A stretch of DNA of 64,000 nt, taken from contig NZ_WAGX01000007.1 of the NCBI RefSeq assembly GCF_008830185.1, forward strand, positions 434,001 through 498,000, given 5' to 3'. The notes below the pieces were generated by a model. That model saw nothing but the letters and a program-made list of their open reading frames with translations. It was not told the DNA's origin and made no database searches. The position numbers and the translations under genes are program-made. This document shows positions 51,035 through 60,950 of this stretch, piece after piece. Origin of the DNA: Candidatus Galacturonatibacter soehngenii. GTDB taxonomy: Bacteria; Bacillota; Clostridia; Lachnospirales; Lachnospiraceae. Position 1 is the stretch's first letter, and the number at the start of each line of letters is the position of its first letter.

Positions 51035-52045
51035 ATGAGATTAACATTCGAAGAAATTCAATCAGAAATTAAACGTGTATTTATAAAATACGGGCTTTCA
51101 GAGGAAAAAGCAGATATCTGTGCGAGAATCCACACAGAATCAACCTATGATGGGATTTATTCCCATGGAACGAATCGAGTAGCAAGGTTTGTAGATTATA
51201 TAAAAAAGGGTTGGGTAGATGTAAATGCAGACCCGACACTTGAAAAAGATTGTGGTGCCATTAAAGTATATAATGGAAATATGGGGCCGGGAATACTAAA
51301 TGCATTGTTTGCATGCGACCGTGCTATGGAAATGGCAGACCAGTATGGAATTGGTATGATTGGACTTAAAAATACCACTCATTGGATGAGAGGTGGCACT
51401 TATGGTTTATATGCAGCAAGGAAGGGGTATGTTGCCATTATGTGGACAAATACTGAAGCTTGTATGCCACCATGGGGAGCAAAAGAATGCCGTTTAGGAA
51501 ACAACCCTTTTGTTATGGCTCTTCCTGGAAATGACAATCAACCTGTACTTCAACTTGACATGGCAATATCACAATACGCCTATGGAAAACTTCAGGTAAC
51601 AAGATTAGCGGGCAAAAAGCTTCCTTTCCCGGGTGGATTCGATAATGATGGCAATTTAACAGATGATCCAGGAGCAATTGAAGAGTCCATGAGAATTTTA
51701 CCAATAGGCTATTGGAAGGGTTCAAGCTTTTCCTTTATGTTAGATGTATTAGGTGCTGTGTTAACAGATGGAGTTGGTGCGGCTGATTTGGATGCAGCTA
51801 CAAAAGGAAGCTGTGGCGGATGTTCACAGGTTATGATTCTGATTGATCCTAAAAAAATTACGGACGGTGATAGTATGACAAATACCATTACCCGTGCAAT
51901 TGAATATTTAAAAAGTGCAGAGCTTGCAGAAAATTCAAAAGGAATTATGGCTCCTGGAGAAGATTATATTCAGTTTAACAAAGATCACGATGAAAATGGA
52001 ATATTTGTAGACGATGGTGTTTGGGAAGAAATCAAATCGCTATAG
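51035..52045 (+). CDS. YiaK/DlgD-like NAD(P)-dependent oxidoreductase (malate/L-lactate dehydrogenase family)
   Basis: 336-aa member of the MDH2/LDH2 family, whose best fit is 2,3-diketo-L-gulonate reductase (YiaK). Family features: AxIHTESTYDGIYSHGTNRVARFVDYI-type N-terminus (seen in parts), the catalytic-His region KNTTHWMRGGTYGLYAA, and WGAKECRLGNNPFVMALP. The C-terminal glycine-rich GYWKGSSFSFMLDVLGAVLTDG also matches. AAAGGAG precedes the start. The position next to a YiaMNO-like transporter and a YiaL-like gene supports a 2,3-diketogulonate or similar 2-keto acid substrate; related enzymes act on other 2-oxoacids. Confidence 0.88.
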   Translation: MRLTFEEIQSEIKRVFIKYGLSEEKADICARIHTESTYDGIYSHGTNRVARFVDYIKKGWVDVNADPTLEKDCGAIKVYNGNMGPGILNALFACDRAMEMADQYGIGMIGLKNTTHWMRGGTYGLYAARKGYVAIMWTNTEACMPPWGAKECRLGNNPFVMALPGNDNQPVLQLDMAISQYAYGKLQVTRLAGKKLPFPGGFDNDGNLTDDPGAIEESMRILPIGYWKGSSFSFMLDVLGAVLTDGVGAADLDAATKGSCGGCSQVMILIDPKKITDGDSMTNTITRAIEYLKSAELAENSKGIMAPGEDYIQFNKDHDENGIFVDDGVWEEIKSL

Positions 52046-52074
52046 TTAACAGATATAAAAGGAGAGGAGCGCCT

Positions 52075-52539
52075 ATGATATTTGATCAAATAAAACATGC
52101 ACCTCGATATTATCAAACCAATCATAATATTAAGACTGCATTGGAATTTATAGAAAAGAATGCAAAAGGTGATACGTTAGCAGATGGAAAATATGAATTG
52201 GTGCCTGGAGAAGTAACTGCCTTCGTCATAACAAAGGAAACAGTTAAACAAAGCCAAGCAAAGATGGAGATTCATAAAAAATATATGGATATTCATTATG
52301 TCATCAATGGTTGTGAAGTATGTGGAATTGCACCGATTATGGATAATCCTGAAGGTGTAATTCCATATGACGAGCAAAGTGATAATGGTTTTTTTGAATG
52401 TGAGAATTCATTTCAGGTAAAGGTAGGTGAGGGAGAATTCTATGCTGTATGGCCAATGGAACCCCACAGACCACTATGCAATGTATTTGAAGAAAGCATA
52501 GTTGTACGAAAAATCATATGTAAAGTTAAAGTAGATTAG
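52075..52539 (+). CDS. YhcH/YjgK/YiaL family protein (DUF386)
   Basis: 154-aa cupin-like protein found in sugar-acid and sialic-acid operons; a sugar isomerase/anomerase role has been suggested for relatives. Motif AKMEIHKKYMDIHYVINGCE carries the metal-binding histidines, and EGEFYAVWPMEPHRP the C-terminal one. The ATG at 52075 (GGAGAGGAG upstream) is used, not the TTG at 52021 inside the previous gene. Its place beside the YiaK-like gene mirrors yiaK-yiaL of E. coli. Confidence 0.9.
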   Translation: MIFDQIKHAPRYYQTNHNIKTALEFIEKNAKGDTLADGKYELVPGEVTAFVITKETVKQSQAKMEIHKKYMDIHYVINGCEVCGIAPIMDNPEGVIPYDEQSDNGFFECENSFQVKVGEGEFYAVWPMEPHRPLCNVFEESIVVRKIICKVKVD

Positions 52540-52555
52540 AAAGAAGTGGTTAACG

Positions 52556-53578
52556 ATGAAAGGGATTCAAATCGAGCATCCAAATAAATTAAAAATAATT
52601 GATATGAATATGCCTGTTCTAACTAAAAAGAACAATGTGTTGATAAAAATAAAGGCAGCTGGAATCTGTGGATCAGATATTTCCATTTATCATGGAACCA
52701 ATGCAGCTGCCACCTATCCAAGAGTGATTGGTCATGAAATGGTAGGAGAAGTCGTTGAGATTGGAGAAAATGTAAAAAAGCTACACGTTGGGGATAGGGT
52801 AATTATTGACCAAGTTACAAACTGCGGCAAATGTTATGCTTGCAAGGCAGGAAGAGGAAATGTGTGTGCAGACTTACAAGTTAGAGGTGTTCATATTGAT
52901 GGAGGATATAGAGAGTATATGTCTGTTGCGGAGAGTGATTGCTATATTATCCCAGATAAATTGTCATATGAAGATGCTGTCTTAATTGAACCAACTACAA
53001 TAGCAATTCAAAGTTGCTCAAGAGCAGAGCTTACTGCAGATGATACCTTGTTAATTTTAGGATATGGAGCCCTTGGAAGTAGCATATTAAGAATTGCAAA
53101 AATATCAGGAGCAAAGATTATTGTAGCTGATGTAGTCGGTTCAAAATTAAAAGAAGCGTTAGACAATGGAGCGGATTATATCATTAACCTTTCAAAAGAA
53201 GATATCGTAAGTAAAACAAAGGAATACAGCGACGGATATGGTGCTACGGTTTGCATAGACGCTGCATGCACAAAAGATTCTTTGGCAACATTACTAGATG
53301 TGGTTGGAAATGCAGGAAGGGTAATAACAATGGGCTTTTCTGAGCAGCCAACTTCAATTACTCAATATAAGATCACTTCGAAAGAAATTGATGTACGTGG
53401 ATCAAGGCTTCAAAACAAGAAGTTTCAAAAAGCAATTGATTATATAAATGAAAATCAATTGGATATAACCGGAAGTATATCACATAGGTTTTATTTTGAA
53501 GATGCACAAAAAGCATTTGACTTTATTGATACGAAAGACTCTTCCATTAGAAAAGTTATTCTTTATTTTGAAAAATAA
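52556..53578 (+). CDS. Zinc-dependent alcohol/polyol dehydrogenase family (sugar-acid dehydrogenase)
   Basis: 340-aa medium-chain dehydrogenase. Catalytic zinc region AAGICGSDISIYHG and GHEMVGEVVEIG; structural-zinc cysteines CGKCYACKAGRGNVC; Rossmann motif GYGALGSS. Resembles L-idonate/galactonate/gulonate-type dehydrogenases, which convert between sugar acid alcohol and keto forms. A weak SD (AGAAGTGG) precedes the start. The enzyme probably works next to the YiaK-like reductase on the acid brought in by the TRAP system. Confidence 0.9.
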   Translation: MKGIQIEHPNKLKIIDMNMPVLTKKNNVLIKIKAAGICGSDISIYHGTNAAATYPRVIGHEMVGEVVEIGENVKKLHVGDRVIIDQVTNCGKCYACKAGRGNVCADLQVRGVHIDGGYREYMSVAESDCYIIPDKLSYEDAVLIEPTTIAIQSCSRAELTADDTLLILGYGALGSSILRIAKISGAKIIVADVVGSKLKEALDNGADYIINLSKEDIVSKTKEYSDGYGATVCIDAACTKDSLATLLDVVGNAGRVITMGFSEQPTSITQYKITSKEIDVRGSRLQNKKFQKAIDYINENQLDITGSISHRFYFEDAQKAFDFIDTKDSSIRKVILYFEK

Positions 53579-53608
53579 TATAAAACAGAAATTACTTTTC
53601 TAATGGAT

Positions 53609-53637
53609 TTGACAAACATAAAAAACTTTGATATAAA
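53609..53637 (+). promoter_or_regulatory. Promoter of the gntR gene
   Basis: TTGACA (53609-53614), 17-bp spacer, TATAAA (53632-53637). The repressor gene can thus be expressed independently of the operon. Confidence 0.7.
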
Positions 53638-53675
53638 AAACATAAACATAAAAATTTGAATATAGGGGTTTAAGA

Positions 53676-54368
53676 ATGCATCTATTAAAAAGGTTTTCAA
53701 ATGAAACAGCTCGTGAGTATGCATATAGGATGTTAAGAGACAATATCATATCTCTTGAATTAGTCCCAGGGAGTACTGCAAGCGTATATGAGTTATCTGA
53801 AAAGTTAGGAATTAGCAGAACGCCAGTTAGAGAAGCCTTATTGGAACTAAATAGGACTGGAATTATTGAGGTTTACCCCCAAAAAGGCAATGTAATATCA
53901 TATATTGACTTTGAAGCTGCAAACGAAGCAAGATTTCTTCGTTTGGCAATTGAGCGAGCTATATTAGAAGAGGTATGTGATTTGGTTACAGAAAAGGATT
54001 TTGAAGAGTTAGAATTTAATATTCAACTGCAAAAAGTAGCATTACAAAATCATCATACGGATAAATTATTAGAATTAGATAATGAATTTCATTTGAAACT
54101 ATTCCAGATTGCAAATAAGGAACGTTTGTTTTATATCAAAGATTCTTTATATATTCATTTTGACCGAATAAGAAGTATAAGACTTGCTGCGATAAATGAT
54201 GATAGAATTGTATGTGAACATAAAAAAATAATTAAGGCTCTAAAAGATAAAAACAAAGAAGAACTAAGACATGCAATTGATAGTCATTTAAGTGGATATT
54301 CAAAAGAGGAGCAAGATACTATACGAAAGGCCTATCCTGAATATTTCTTGGAAAACCAAATTAAATAA
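53676..54368 (+). CDS. GntR-family regulator with FCD effector domain
   Basis: 230-aa regulator: winged helix (about 10-75) with SVYELSEKLGISRTPVREAL and an all-helical FCD domain (about 85-220) with metal/ligand histidines (LDNEFHLKLFQIA; HKKIIKAL; IDSHL). FCD regulators usually bind carboxylic acids. Adjacent to the TRAP/dehydrogenase genes; the palindrome at 48111-48122 is a likely operator. Start: ATG at 53676 with GGGG a little upstream, a moderate SD. Terminator follows. Confidence 0.92.
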   Translation: MHLLKRFSNETAREYAYRMLRDNIISLELVPGSTASVYELSEKLGISRTPVREALLELNRTGIIEVYPQKGNVISYIDFEAANEARFLRLAIERAILEEVCDLVTEKDFEELEFNIQLQKVALQNHHTDKLLELDNEFHLKLFQIANKERLFYIKDSLYIHFDRIRSIRLAAINDDRIVCEHKKIIKALKDKNKEELRHAIDSHLSGYSKEEQDTIRKAYPEYFLENQIK

Positions 54369-54400
54369 TAAGCTATATTCAACATTATATATGAATCAAT

Positions 54401-54428
54401 AAACTGCCTATTATAAGGCAGTTTTATT
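54401..54428 (+). terminator. Terminator after gntR
   Basis: AAACTGCCT (54401-54409) pairs with AGGCAGTTT (54416-54424), followed by T-rich sequence. Confidence 0.85.
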
Positions 54429-54499
54429 ATATAAAAAGATAATTACTCTTTATTTAAAAGACATCTTTCACCATTTTAACGACAGGTGCGTATACTACA

Positions 54500-55507
54500 A
54501 TGGGGGTGATTATTCTGAATAAGCGAATCAATGCTGTATTTGAAGGCGGAGGTATGCGAGGAATTGGTCACGTAGGTGCAGCCTGCATTTTTGAAAAAAA
54601 GGGATATGAATTCGTTAATTTAGCAGGGTCTTCTGCGGGAGCAATTGTTGCGTCACTTTTAGCTGCAGGTTATACTTGTGAAGAAATAAGAAAAGAGATG
54701 GATCATGTTAATTACATGAAGTTTAAGCAAGAATCCTTATTAGATCGGATCGGAACCATAGGAAAAGTAATCAGCATTCTTTATCATTATGGGATTTATA
54801 GTGCAGATTATTTTGAAGAGTGGTTAAATGACTTACTAAAAAAGAAAGGAAAAGTTACATTTAAAGATATAAAGACAGAAATAAATCCTTGCGGTGATGT
54901 GCCTTATCGCCTGCAGATTACAGCTTCTGATCTTACTGAACAAAAGCTTTTGATTTTGCCAAATGATTTGAAGGATTTTTGCATTGATCCTGATACTTTC
55001 CCGATTGCAAAGGCAGTACGTATGAGTATGAGTATACCCATTTTTTATGAGCCGTATCGATTAATGGATTGTAACGGTAAAGAACATTACATAGTAGATG
55101 GTGGACTACTTAGCAACTATCCGATATGGATCTTTGATAAGGTAAAAGCTTATCCACCTTGCCACACAATAGGATTTAAATTTATTGATGAAGCACAAGA
55201 GACAAAACGAGAAGTTAAAGATATGAAAATGAATATTATAGAATATATTTGGTCTTTGGCCTCGACAGGTTTAAATGCAAAAGATAAGCAATACATTTCT
55301 GCGTCAAAAGGTGATTATCAAAGAACAGTTACGATTCCAACTATCATACAATTAGACGGAAAAGAGAAAAATATTGGTGCAACTGATTTTGGAATATCGG
55401 ATAAGGAAAGTGATGCTTTGTTTTATAATGGGAGTAAGGCAGCAAGGCATTTCTTGGATGTATGGAATTATGATCAGTGGAAAAAAACATATCAAAGTTC
55501 AGATTAA
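54500..55507 (+). CDS. Patatin-like phospholipase
   Basis: 335-aa serine lipid acyl hydrolase, cytoplasmic or loosely membrane-bound. Oxyanion motif VFEGGGMRGIGHVG, nucleophile in GSSAGA (GxSxG), and the catalytic aspartate in VDGGLLSNYP complete the patatin Ser-Asp dyad. The start is uncertain: the ATG at 54500 has no SD before it, while an excellent SD (GGGGGTGAT, 54502-54510) lies inside the ORF and would point to a CTG (54515) or ATT (54512) start directly before NKRINAVFEGGG. A terminator follows at 55536. Confidence 0.9.
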   Translation: MGVIILNKRINAVFEGGGMRGIGHVGAACIFEKKGYEFVNLAGSSAGAIVASLLAAGYTCEEIRKEMDHVNYMKFKQESLLDRIGTIGKVISILYHYGIYSADYFEEWLNDLLKKKGKVTFKDIKTEINPCGDVPYRLQITASDLTEQKLLILPNDLKDFCIDPDTFPIAKAVRMSMSIPIFYEPYRLMDCNGKEHYIVDGGLLSNYPIWIFDKVKAYPPCHTIGFKFIDEAQETKREVKDMKMNIIEYIWSLASTGLNAKDKQYISASKGDYQRTVTIPTIIQLDGKEKNIGATDFGISDKESDALFYNGSKAARHFLDVWNYDQWKKTYQSSD

Positions 55508-55535
55508 CCTTAAAAGTGAATATTGATATAGATGA

Positions 55536-55568
55536 AAAGAAGCACTGATTTACATAGTGCTTCTTTCT
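55536..55568 (+). terminator. Terminator after the patatin gene
   Basis: AAAGAAGCACT (55536-55546) pairs with AGTGCTTCTTT (55556-55566). Confidence 0.85.
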
Positions 55569-55668
55569 GTGAAAAAAATGTTGAAATATAAATCCATCTA
55601 AAGTACTATGTTTACTGGGATTGCTATTTGTTATTGTGCAATAATAGCACTATATTCTGGAAAAATGA

Positions 55669-55740
55669 TTGACTTGTTATATGGAATAAGTTAAATTGTT
55701 AATATCAGATTCGATAAAATTCAACATATTATGTTGAAAT
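55669..55740 (+). promoter_or_regulatory. Promoter and 5' UTR hairpin of the GGDEF-EAL gene
   Basis: TTGACT (55669-55674), 17-bp spacer, TAAATT (55692-55697). In the short UTR, TTCAACAT (55720-55727) and ATGTTGAA (55731-55738) form a perfect 8-bp dyad with a 3-nt centre: hairpin or operator. Further upstream GCTATTTG/TTATTG-TG-CAATAATAGC (55623-55648) is another dyad. Confidence 0.5.
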
Positions 55741-55762
55741 TATAGTTAGGATGAGGAAGTAT

Positions 55763-58700
55763 ATGAATAATTTATCTGTTTTAATCTATGGGATATATTT
55801 TGTAGCGGCATCGTTTAGTATTGGAATGGGAGTCTATTTTCTGTACAAGAATATTAATACAAGTTTAAATAAACTAGCTTTTTTGTTTTGTACGTCCTTA
55901 AGCTGTTGGTGTTTTGGAGCAGCACTTTCTTTGGTAGCTAAAAGTGATGAGATAAGTTTTCTATGGGTTAGATTCTCTGCAATTGGAATGGCAACATTTT
56001 ATGCGTTTTTAATCCATTATATTTTGATTTTAACCAATCAAGAAAAATTTTTAAAAAAGAAAGGATCAAAGTTCCTTCTTTATTTACCATGTGCAATTGC
56101 TGTTTATATAGTAGCCATTTCAGAACCTATTACAAAACAACTCTATACCTTGATTAAGACTCCGATTGGCTATGTATTTGTTATCGAAAATGGAATGTGG
56201 AATTACCTTTTTGATTTATATTCACTTAGCTCAATGGTACTTGGAATACTACTGGTTTATTTCTGGAAAAAACAATGTAATGATATGAATCAGAGAAAAC
56301 AAGCATATTTACTTTTATTAACCTATTATATCGCTTTTTGTTCGATTGCAGTAACGAAATTGTTGGATATATTTTTAGAGCATCATTATTTTTATATTAT
56401 TACACCGTTGATTTTTATCTTCCCTATTTTTGGTATTTTTTATTCCATACGAAATTATAACTTGATGAAAGCAGATTCTTGGATTGAGGACAATGTATTT
56501 GTTGAACAGTTTCGAACAAAGATTATCAGATACTTGGCACAAGCATTTGTTTTTGGAGGAATGCTATATCTGTTAACACAATTTATATATCATAAACAAG
56601 CTAATTTGTTTCAAGTCATTGGATTTACATTTATTTTAGTTTTATTTGGTGCTGGCATATATTTGGTACATCGATACATACCAAAAAAAGAGTTGAAGAT
56701 AATATTGTATTCGGTAATACTTTCTTTTGCAATACCAGTTATCACCTTAAGATTTGCTGATGATGGAGCTATTACAGTATGGGCGTTTTCGTTTATAATT
56801 ATAATAGCAACACTTCTTTTTAACAATGCAACAATACTTACCATGGTATCTACATCGATCATGTTTACGCAGTTTTATCTGTGGATATTTGCTCCTTACA
56901 AAGAGGTTGCTTTGGATAACTCCGATTTTTTTGCACGAGTTGGTTTAATCGGAATTACAATTATGTTAATTCAACACATAAATAGGATTTACTTGCTAAG
57001 GCTTAATCAGCTGTCAGAAAAAGTACAGGCCCATGATCTCTTGTTTTTGGTATCCTCTCATGTGATTCAAGTCAACAATGAAAATACAAAGGAAAAGATG
57101 AAAGAGGTATTGAATTTAATCTGTGATTATGTTCAGGCAGATAGAGCCCACATCTATTTTAGAGAAACACAAGAATTAGCAGAGGATGAAGCTTATTACT
57201 TCTGGTGCAACGAAGGAAACAATAATGTAGATAGATACTCATTGCAAGATATTAATATAGTTAGATTTCCATGGATTAAACAACAACTAAAAGACAATGG
57301 AGTGGTTTTAGTATCAAATGTAGACGAATTAGCCAAAGAAGCAGAAGCAGAAAAAATATTCTTGCTGAATCAGCAGGTAAAATCTGTATTGATAATACCC
57401 CTGAAAAGGCAAGAGCATAACATTGGTTTTTTAAGAATCGATTACGTATCAAATAAAAAGAAGTTCGACGAATCCTTTACAAAGATATTAATGACGATTG
57501 GAAATATTTTGGGAGAAGCTCATATAAAAATCTGCTCTGAGAAAAAAATGGAAAAAATGGCATATTATGATCAGCTAACCAATATTCCAAATAGACAGAT
57601 GTTTTCGAAATGCATCAATCAAGTAATTGAAAAGTCTCATCAAAACGGAGGTTTGTTTGGCATTATTTTTCTTGATCTTGATTCATTTAAAATTGTAAAT
57701 GACACACTCGGTCACCATTACGGAGATAAAATACTGATTATGATTGCGGACAGGCTTGCTAAATGTATTCGTAAGACCGATACAGTTTGTCGTTTTGGTG
57801 GAGATGAATTTTTAATTATGCTAAATGATGTTACCTGCAAAGCGGATATCGAAACCGTTGCAGCCAAAATCATCAAACAACTAGAACAACCTTTATATAT
57901 TGAAGAACAAGAATTTAATATTACTGCAAGTGTTGGTATTTCAATTTTCCCAGTAGATGGTATGGATAATGATACCCTAATTAAGAATGCAGATATTGCT
58001 ATGTATAAAGCAAAAACGAGTGGAAGAAATCAATTTGTTTTTTGCTCACCAGAGATGAAAGAAGAGATTGAGCAGTCACTTATTCTTACGAACAATTTAT
58101 ATCATGCGCAAGAAAGAAGTGAGTTTTCAATTGTGTATCAACCGCAGGTTGCAATCGAAACAGGAGAAATTATTGCAGTGGAAGCACTAGCTAGATGGTA
58201 TCATCCAGAACTTGGAATGATATCACCAGGAATCTTCATTCCGATTGCGGAACATACGAGCTTGATTAATTCTATTGGAGAATGGGTTCTTAAAACGGCT
58301 TGTGCGCAGAATAAGAAATGGCAAGAACAAGGCCTAAAGCCAGTGAGGATGGCAGTTAATGTTTCTGTAAACCAACTTCTTAATTCTAATTTTACAAATA
58401 TTGTTATGAAGGTTTTGGAAGAGACAGGTCTGGAAGCAAGGTACTTAGAGCTAGAAATTACTGAAAATGTTGCAATGCAAGAGTCGGAATATATCATTGA
58501 AGTACTAACAAAACTAAAGACTTTAGGGGTTTCTTTAGCTATTGACGATTTTGGTATTGAATATTCTTCCTTAAACCGTATTAAGATGTTACCAATCGAT
58601 CGTTTAAAGATTGATATGCATTTCATAAAAGGTATCTTAACTTGTGACAAGGATAAAGTAATCGTTGATGTAATTATAAAGCTTGCCAAGGACTTAAAAC

Positions 58701-58855
58701 TAAAAGTCATTGCAGAAGGCGTTGAAACCATTGAACAACTAGACTACCTAATTGAGAAAAAGTGTGATGAAGTACAAGGGTATTATTTTTACAAACCATT
58801 ATCCGATGATGAAATAACCAAAGTATTGACAAATTTGACCAATAATAGACAGTAA
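55763..58855 (+). CDS. Membrane GGDEF-EAL cyclic di-GMP turnover protein
   Basis: 1030-aa protein. The N-terminal half is membrane: 7-8 helices resembling the histidine-kinase 7TM sensor (about 1-225) and a second group (about 250-420). A GAF-like domain follows (about 425-590), then GGDEF (about 595-760, site RFGGDEF intact) and EAL (about 775-1025, VEALARW, EITENVAM, IDDFGIEYSSL, LKIDMHFI, VIAEGVET all present). Both synthesis and breakdown of cyclic di-GMP look possible. The ATG at 55763 is used (GAGGA upstream) rather than the one at 55751. Its N-terminal sensor ligand is unknown. Neighbours are a lipase and a chemoreceptor. Confidence 0.92.
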   Translation: MNNLSVLIYGIYFVAASFSIGMGVYFLYKNINTSLNKLAFLFCTSLSCWCFGAALSLVAKSDEISFLWVRFSAIGMATFYAFLIHYILILTNQEKFLKKKGSKFLLYLPCAIAVYIVAISEPITKQLYTLIKTPIGYVFVIENGMWNYLFDLYSLSSMVLGILLVYFWKKQCNDMNQRKQAYLLLLTYYIAFCSIAVTKLLDIFLEHHYFYIITPLIFIFPIFGIFYSIRNYNLMKADSWIEDNVFVEQFRTKIIRYLAQAFVFGGMLYLLTQFIYHKQANLFQVIGFTFILVLFGAGIYLVHRYIPKKELKIILYSVILSFAIPVITLRFADDGAITVWAFSFIIIIATLLFNNATILTMVSTSIMFTQFYLWIFAPYKEVALDNSDFFARVGLIGITIMLIQHINRIYLLRLNQLSEKVQAHDLLFLVSSHVIQVNNENTKEKMKEVLNLICDYVQADRAHIYFRETQELAEDEAYYFWCNEGNNNVDRYSLQDINIVRFPWIKQQLKDNGVVLVSNVDELAKEAEAEKIFLLNQQVKSVLIIPLKRQEHNIGFLRIDYVSNKKKFDESFTKILMTIGNILGEAHIKICSEKKMEKMAYYDQLTNIPNRQMFSKCINQVIEKSHQNGGLFGIIFLDLDSFKIVNDTLGHHYGDKILIMIADRLAKCIRKTDTVCRFGGDEFLIMLNDVTCKADIETVAAKIIKQLEQPLYIEEQEFNITASVGISIFPVDGMDNDTLIKNADIAMYKAKTSGRNQFVFCSPEMKEEIEQSLILTNNLYHAQERSEFSIVYQPQVAIETGEIIAVEALARWYHPELGMISPGIFIPIAEHTSLINSIGEWVLKTACAQNKKWQEQGLKPVRMAVNVSVNQLLNSNFTNIVMKVLEETGLEARYLELEITENVAMQESEYIIEVLTKLKTLGVSLAIDDFGIEYSSLNRIKMLPIDRLKIDMHFIKGILTCDKDKVIVDVIIKLAKDLKLKVIAEGVETIEQLDYLIEKKCDEVQGYYFYKPLSDDEITKVLTNLTNNRQ

Positions 58856-58952
58856 AATAAAAGATATTTTGCGAATTTTTGTATTTTTTTCTTTTCCTTT
58901 GATATGTTATGATAGTATAGTATTTACGAATTAGCATATTGGAGGAATTTTT

Positions 58953-60929
58953 ATGAAATTACGAACATTACTTACTCTTGCATTTACCTGCATCATTATT
59001 AGTGCAATCTCGGTTTTGGCTATTTACGCAGATTATGTAGTTCAAAATCAAACAGAAGCTAAAATTGAAGAGAAATTGTCTTCAACAGTAACACATTTGG
59101 AAGATAGTATTGAAGGCTGGCTTATGAGCAAGGTGCAGATTGTAGAAGCTCTCGCAGCATTACAAAGTGAGGAAATCGGAAGTGAAGTTACTCCAAATTA
59201 TTTAAACCAAATTCTTCAAACAGCTAGTAACAAAGGAATTGTTTCAGATATATACATTGGGACAGAAGAAGGAAGAATGATTGTTGGCTCGTTATGGGAG
59301 GTGCCACCTGATTTTGATCCCAAGCAAAGACCTTGGTATCAGGAAGCGCAAAACAGTGATGGCATTATCTTTACGGATACTTATGTAGATGCTCAAACAC
59401 AGCAAATTACCATTTCAATTGCATCCGCAATTCGTTCTAAAACAGGAGATATGCTTGGCGTTATTTCTATCGACTTACGACTTGATGCAATAACGAATCA
59501 GGTAAATGCCCAAAAGATTGGTGAATCAGGGTATGCGTTTTTAATAGATGAAAACGGTGTGTTTTTGGCACATCCTGACAAAACTCTTTTAAACACAAAT
59601 ATTTTGGAGGTACCAGGATTAGAGAAACTAGGACAAAAACTTCTTTCTAAGGATTCAGGTAATGAAAAATATACATTAAATAATGAGAACAAAGTAGTTA
59701 CATTTAAAAAACTAGAAGGAACTTCTTGGATAATTGGTGCTACCATACCGGAGAAGGAAGTTTATCAAGAACTTACAACCGTTCGTGTCTCCTTTGTTGG
59801 TATTTCAATTATACTATTAGCAATCATTCTAGTTGTTGCAATTGTTACTTCTAATATTTTAACGAGACCTATTAAGAATATGACAAATGCAGCGATACAG
59901 GTTGCAAATGGACAACTTAACATACAGATAAAGGAAGATGGTGCAAAGGAAATTCGTGAATTAGCCAATGCCTTTAACCGTATGTCTCATAATATCAGAA
60001 ATCTGGTATTAGAAATTTCTGAAGTAGCAACTATGGTAGATTCTTCCTCCAATGAAGTGAATGAATTGATTGCAAGCACAAAGAATATATCTGATGATAT
60101 ATCAAATACTACAAATGAGTTAGCAAAAGGCGCGCAAGAACAATCTCAATCCGTAACAATTGGAGCAGAGATGGTGAATCAGATTACGGAGTCAATTAAT
60201 CGAATTACAAAGGATAGTGAAGAATCCTATGAAAAGATTAATGATGTAAATAATTCTGTTATGAATGGTTTAAGGGTAATAGATAACCAAGCTGACTTAA
60301 TGAAAAATAATAAAAAGTCAACCTATAAGATGAAAGATGCAATTAATCAATTAGAAGAAAAATCACATGTCATTAAAGAAATTGCCGAAGTAATAGGAGA
60401 AATTGCGAATCAGACGAATTTGCTATCCTTAAATGCTGCAATTGAAGCTGCTAGAGCAGGAGAAAATGGTAAAGGCTTTGCAGTTGTAGCAGATGAAGTG
60501 AGAAAGCTTGCAGAACAATCAGCTAAATTCAGTGGTGAAATAGGAGCGTTATTAAAAGATATTCAGGAAAAGACCTTGCAAAGTGTTGATGAAGTAGCAC
60601 AGGTGCAAAAAATAGTGGATGAGCAGGAGATATCATTAGAAGAAACCAGAAAACTTTATATCGATATCGAAAATAAAATGCATGATGTAGTAGAAAGAAC
60701 GGTTCGTATTACGGAAGAGACAAAGCAAATACAAGAGCAGTCAGAGCAAGCTTCAAATTCAATTGAAGAAGTAGCAGCCGTAACACAGCAAAGTGCCGCA
60801 GCAACCCAAGAAGTTGCAAGTTCTACACAAGAACAAAATGATGCGGTTATGAAAATAAATGATGAAGTTGAAGTGCTTGTAAAAAAAGCAAATGAACTAC
60901 TAGACGTCATTCAACAGTTTCATATCTAG
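58953..60929 (+). CDS. Methyl-accepting chemotaxis protein with dCache sensor
   Basis: 658-aa chemoreceptor. Helix TM1 (about 7-27), external double-Cache domain (about 35-270, with [12 protein letters not shown] and [11 protein letters not shown]), TM2 (about 278-302), HAMP (about 303-355) and a cytoplasmic signalling rod with the conserved tip [20 protein letters not shown] and [15 protein letters not shown]. Cache receptors of this kind commonly bind amino acids or carboxylates. GGAGGA precedes the start. The asparaginase gene follows 21 nt later without a terminator and may be cotranscribed, hinting at an amino-acid ligand. No C-terminal CheR-docking pentapeptide is seen. Confidence 0.94.
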   Translation: MKLRTLLTLAFTCIIISAISVLAIYADYVVQNQTEAKIEEKLSSTVTHLEDSIEGWLMSKVQIVEALAALQSEEIGSEVTPNYLNQILQTASNKGIVSDIYIGTEEGRMIVGSLWEVPPDFDPKQRPWYQEAQNSDGIIFTDTYVDAQTQQITISIASAIRSKTGDMLGVISIDLRLDAITNQVNAQKIGESGYAFLIDENGVFLAHPDKTLLNTNILEVPGLEKLGQKLLSKDSGNEKYTLNNENKVVTFKKLEGTSWIIGATIPEKEVYQELTTVRVSFVGISIILLAIILVVAIVTSNILTRPIKNMTNAAIQVANGQLNIQIKEDGAKEIRELANAFNRMSHNIRNLVLEISEVATMVDSSSNEVNELIASTKNISDDISNTTNELAKGAQEQSQSVTIGAEMVNQITESINRITKDSEESYEKINDVNNSVMNGLRVIDNQADLMKNNKKSTYKMKDAINQLEEKSHVIKEIAEVIGEIANQTNLLSLNAAIEAARAGENGKGFAVVADEVRKLAEQSAKFSGEIGALLKDIQEKTLQSVDEVAQVQKIVDEQEISLEETRKLYIDIENKMHDVVERTVRITEETKQIQEQSEQASNSIEEVAAVTQQSAAATQEVASSTQEQNDAVMKINDEVEVLVKKANELLDVIQQFHI

Positions 60930-60950
60930 AATAGCTTAAAGGATGAAATT

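Noticed and set aside
58201-58731. 176-aa reverse-strand ORF in the EAL region
   Set aside because: Antisense to conserved EAL motifs, no SD or promoter; a shadow of the real gene.
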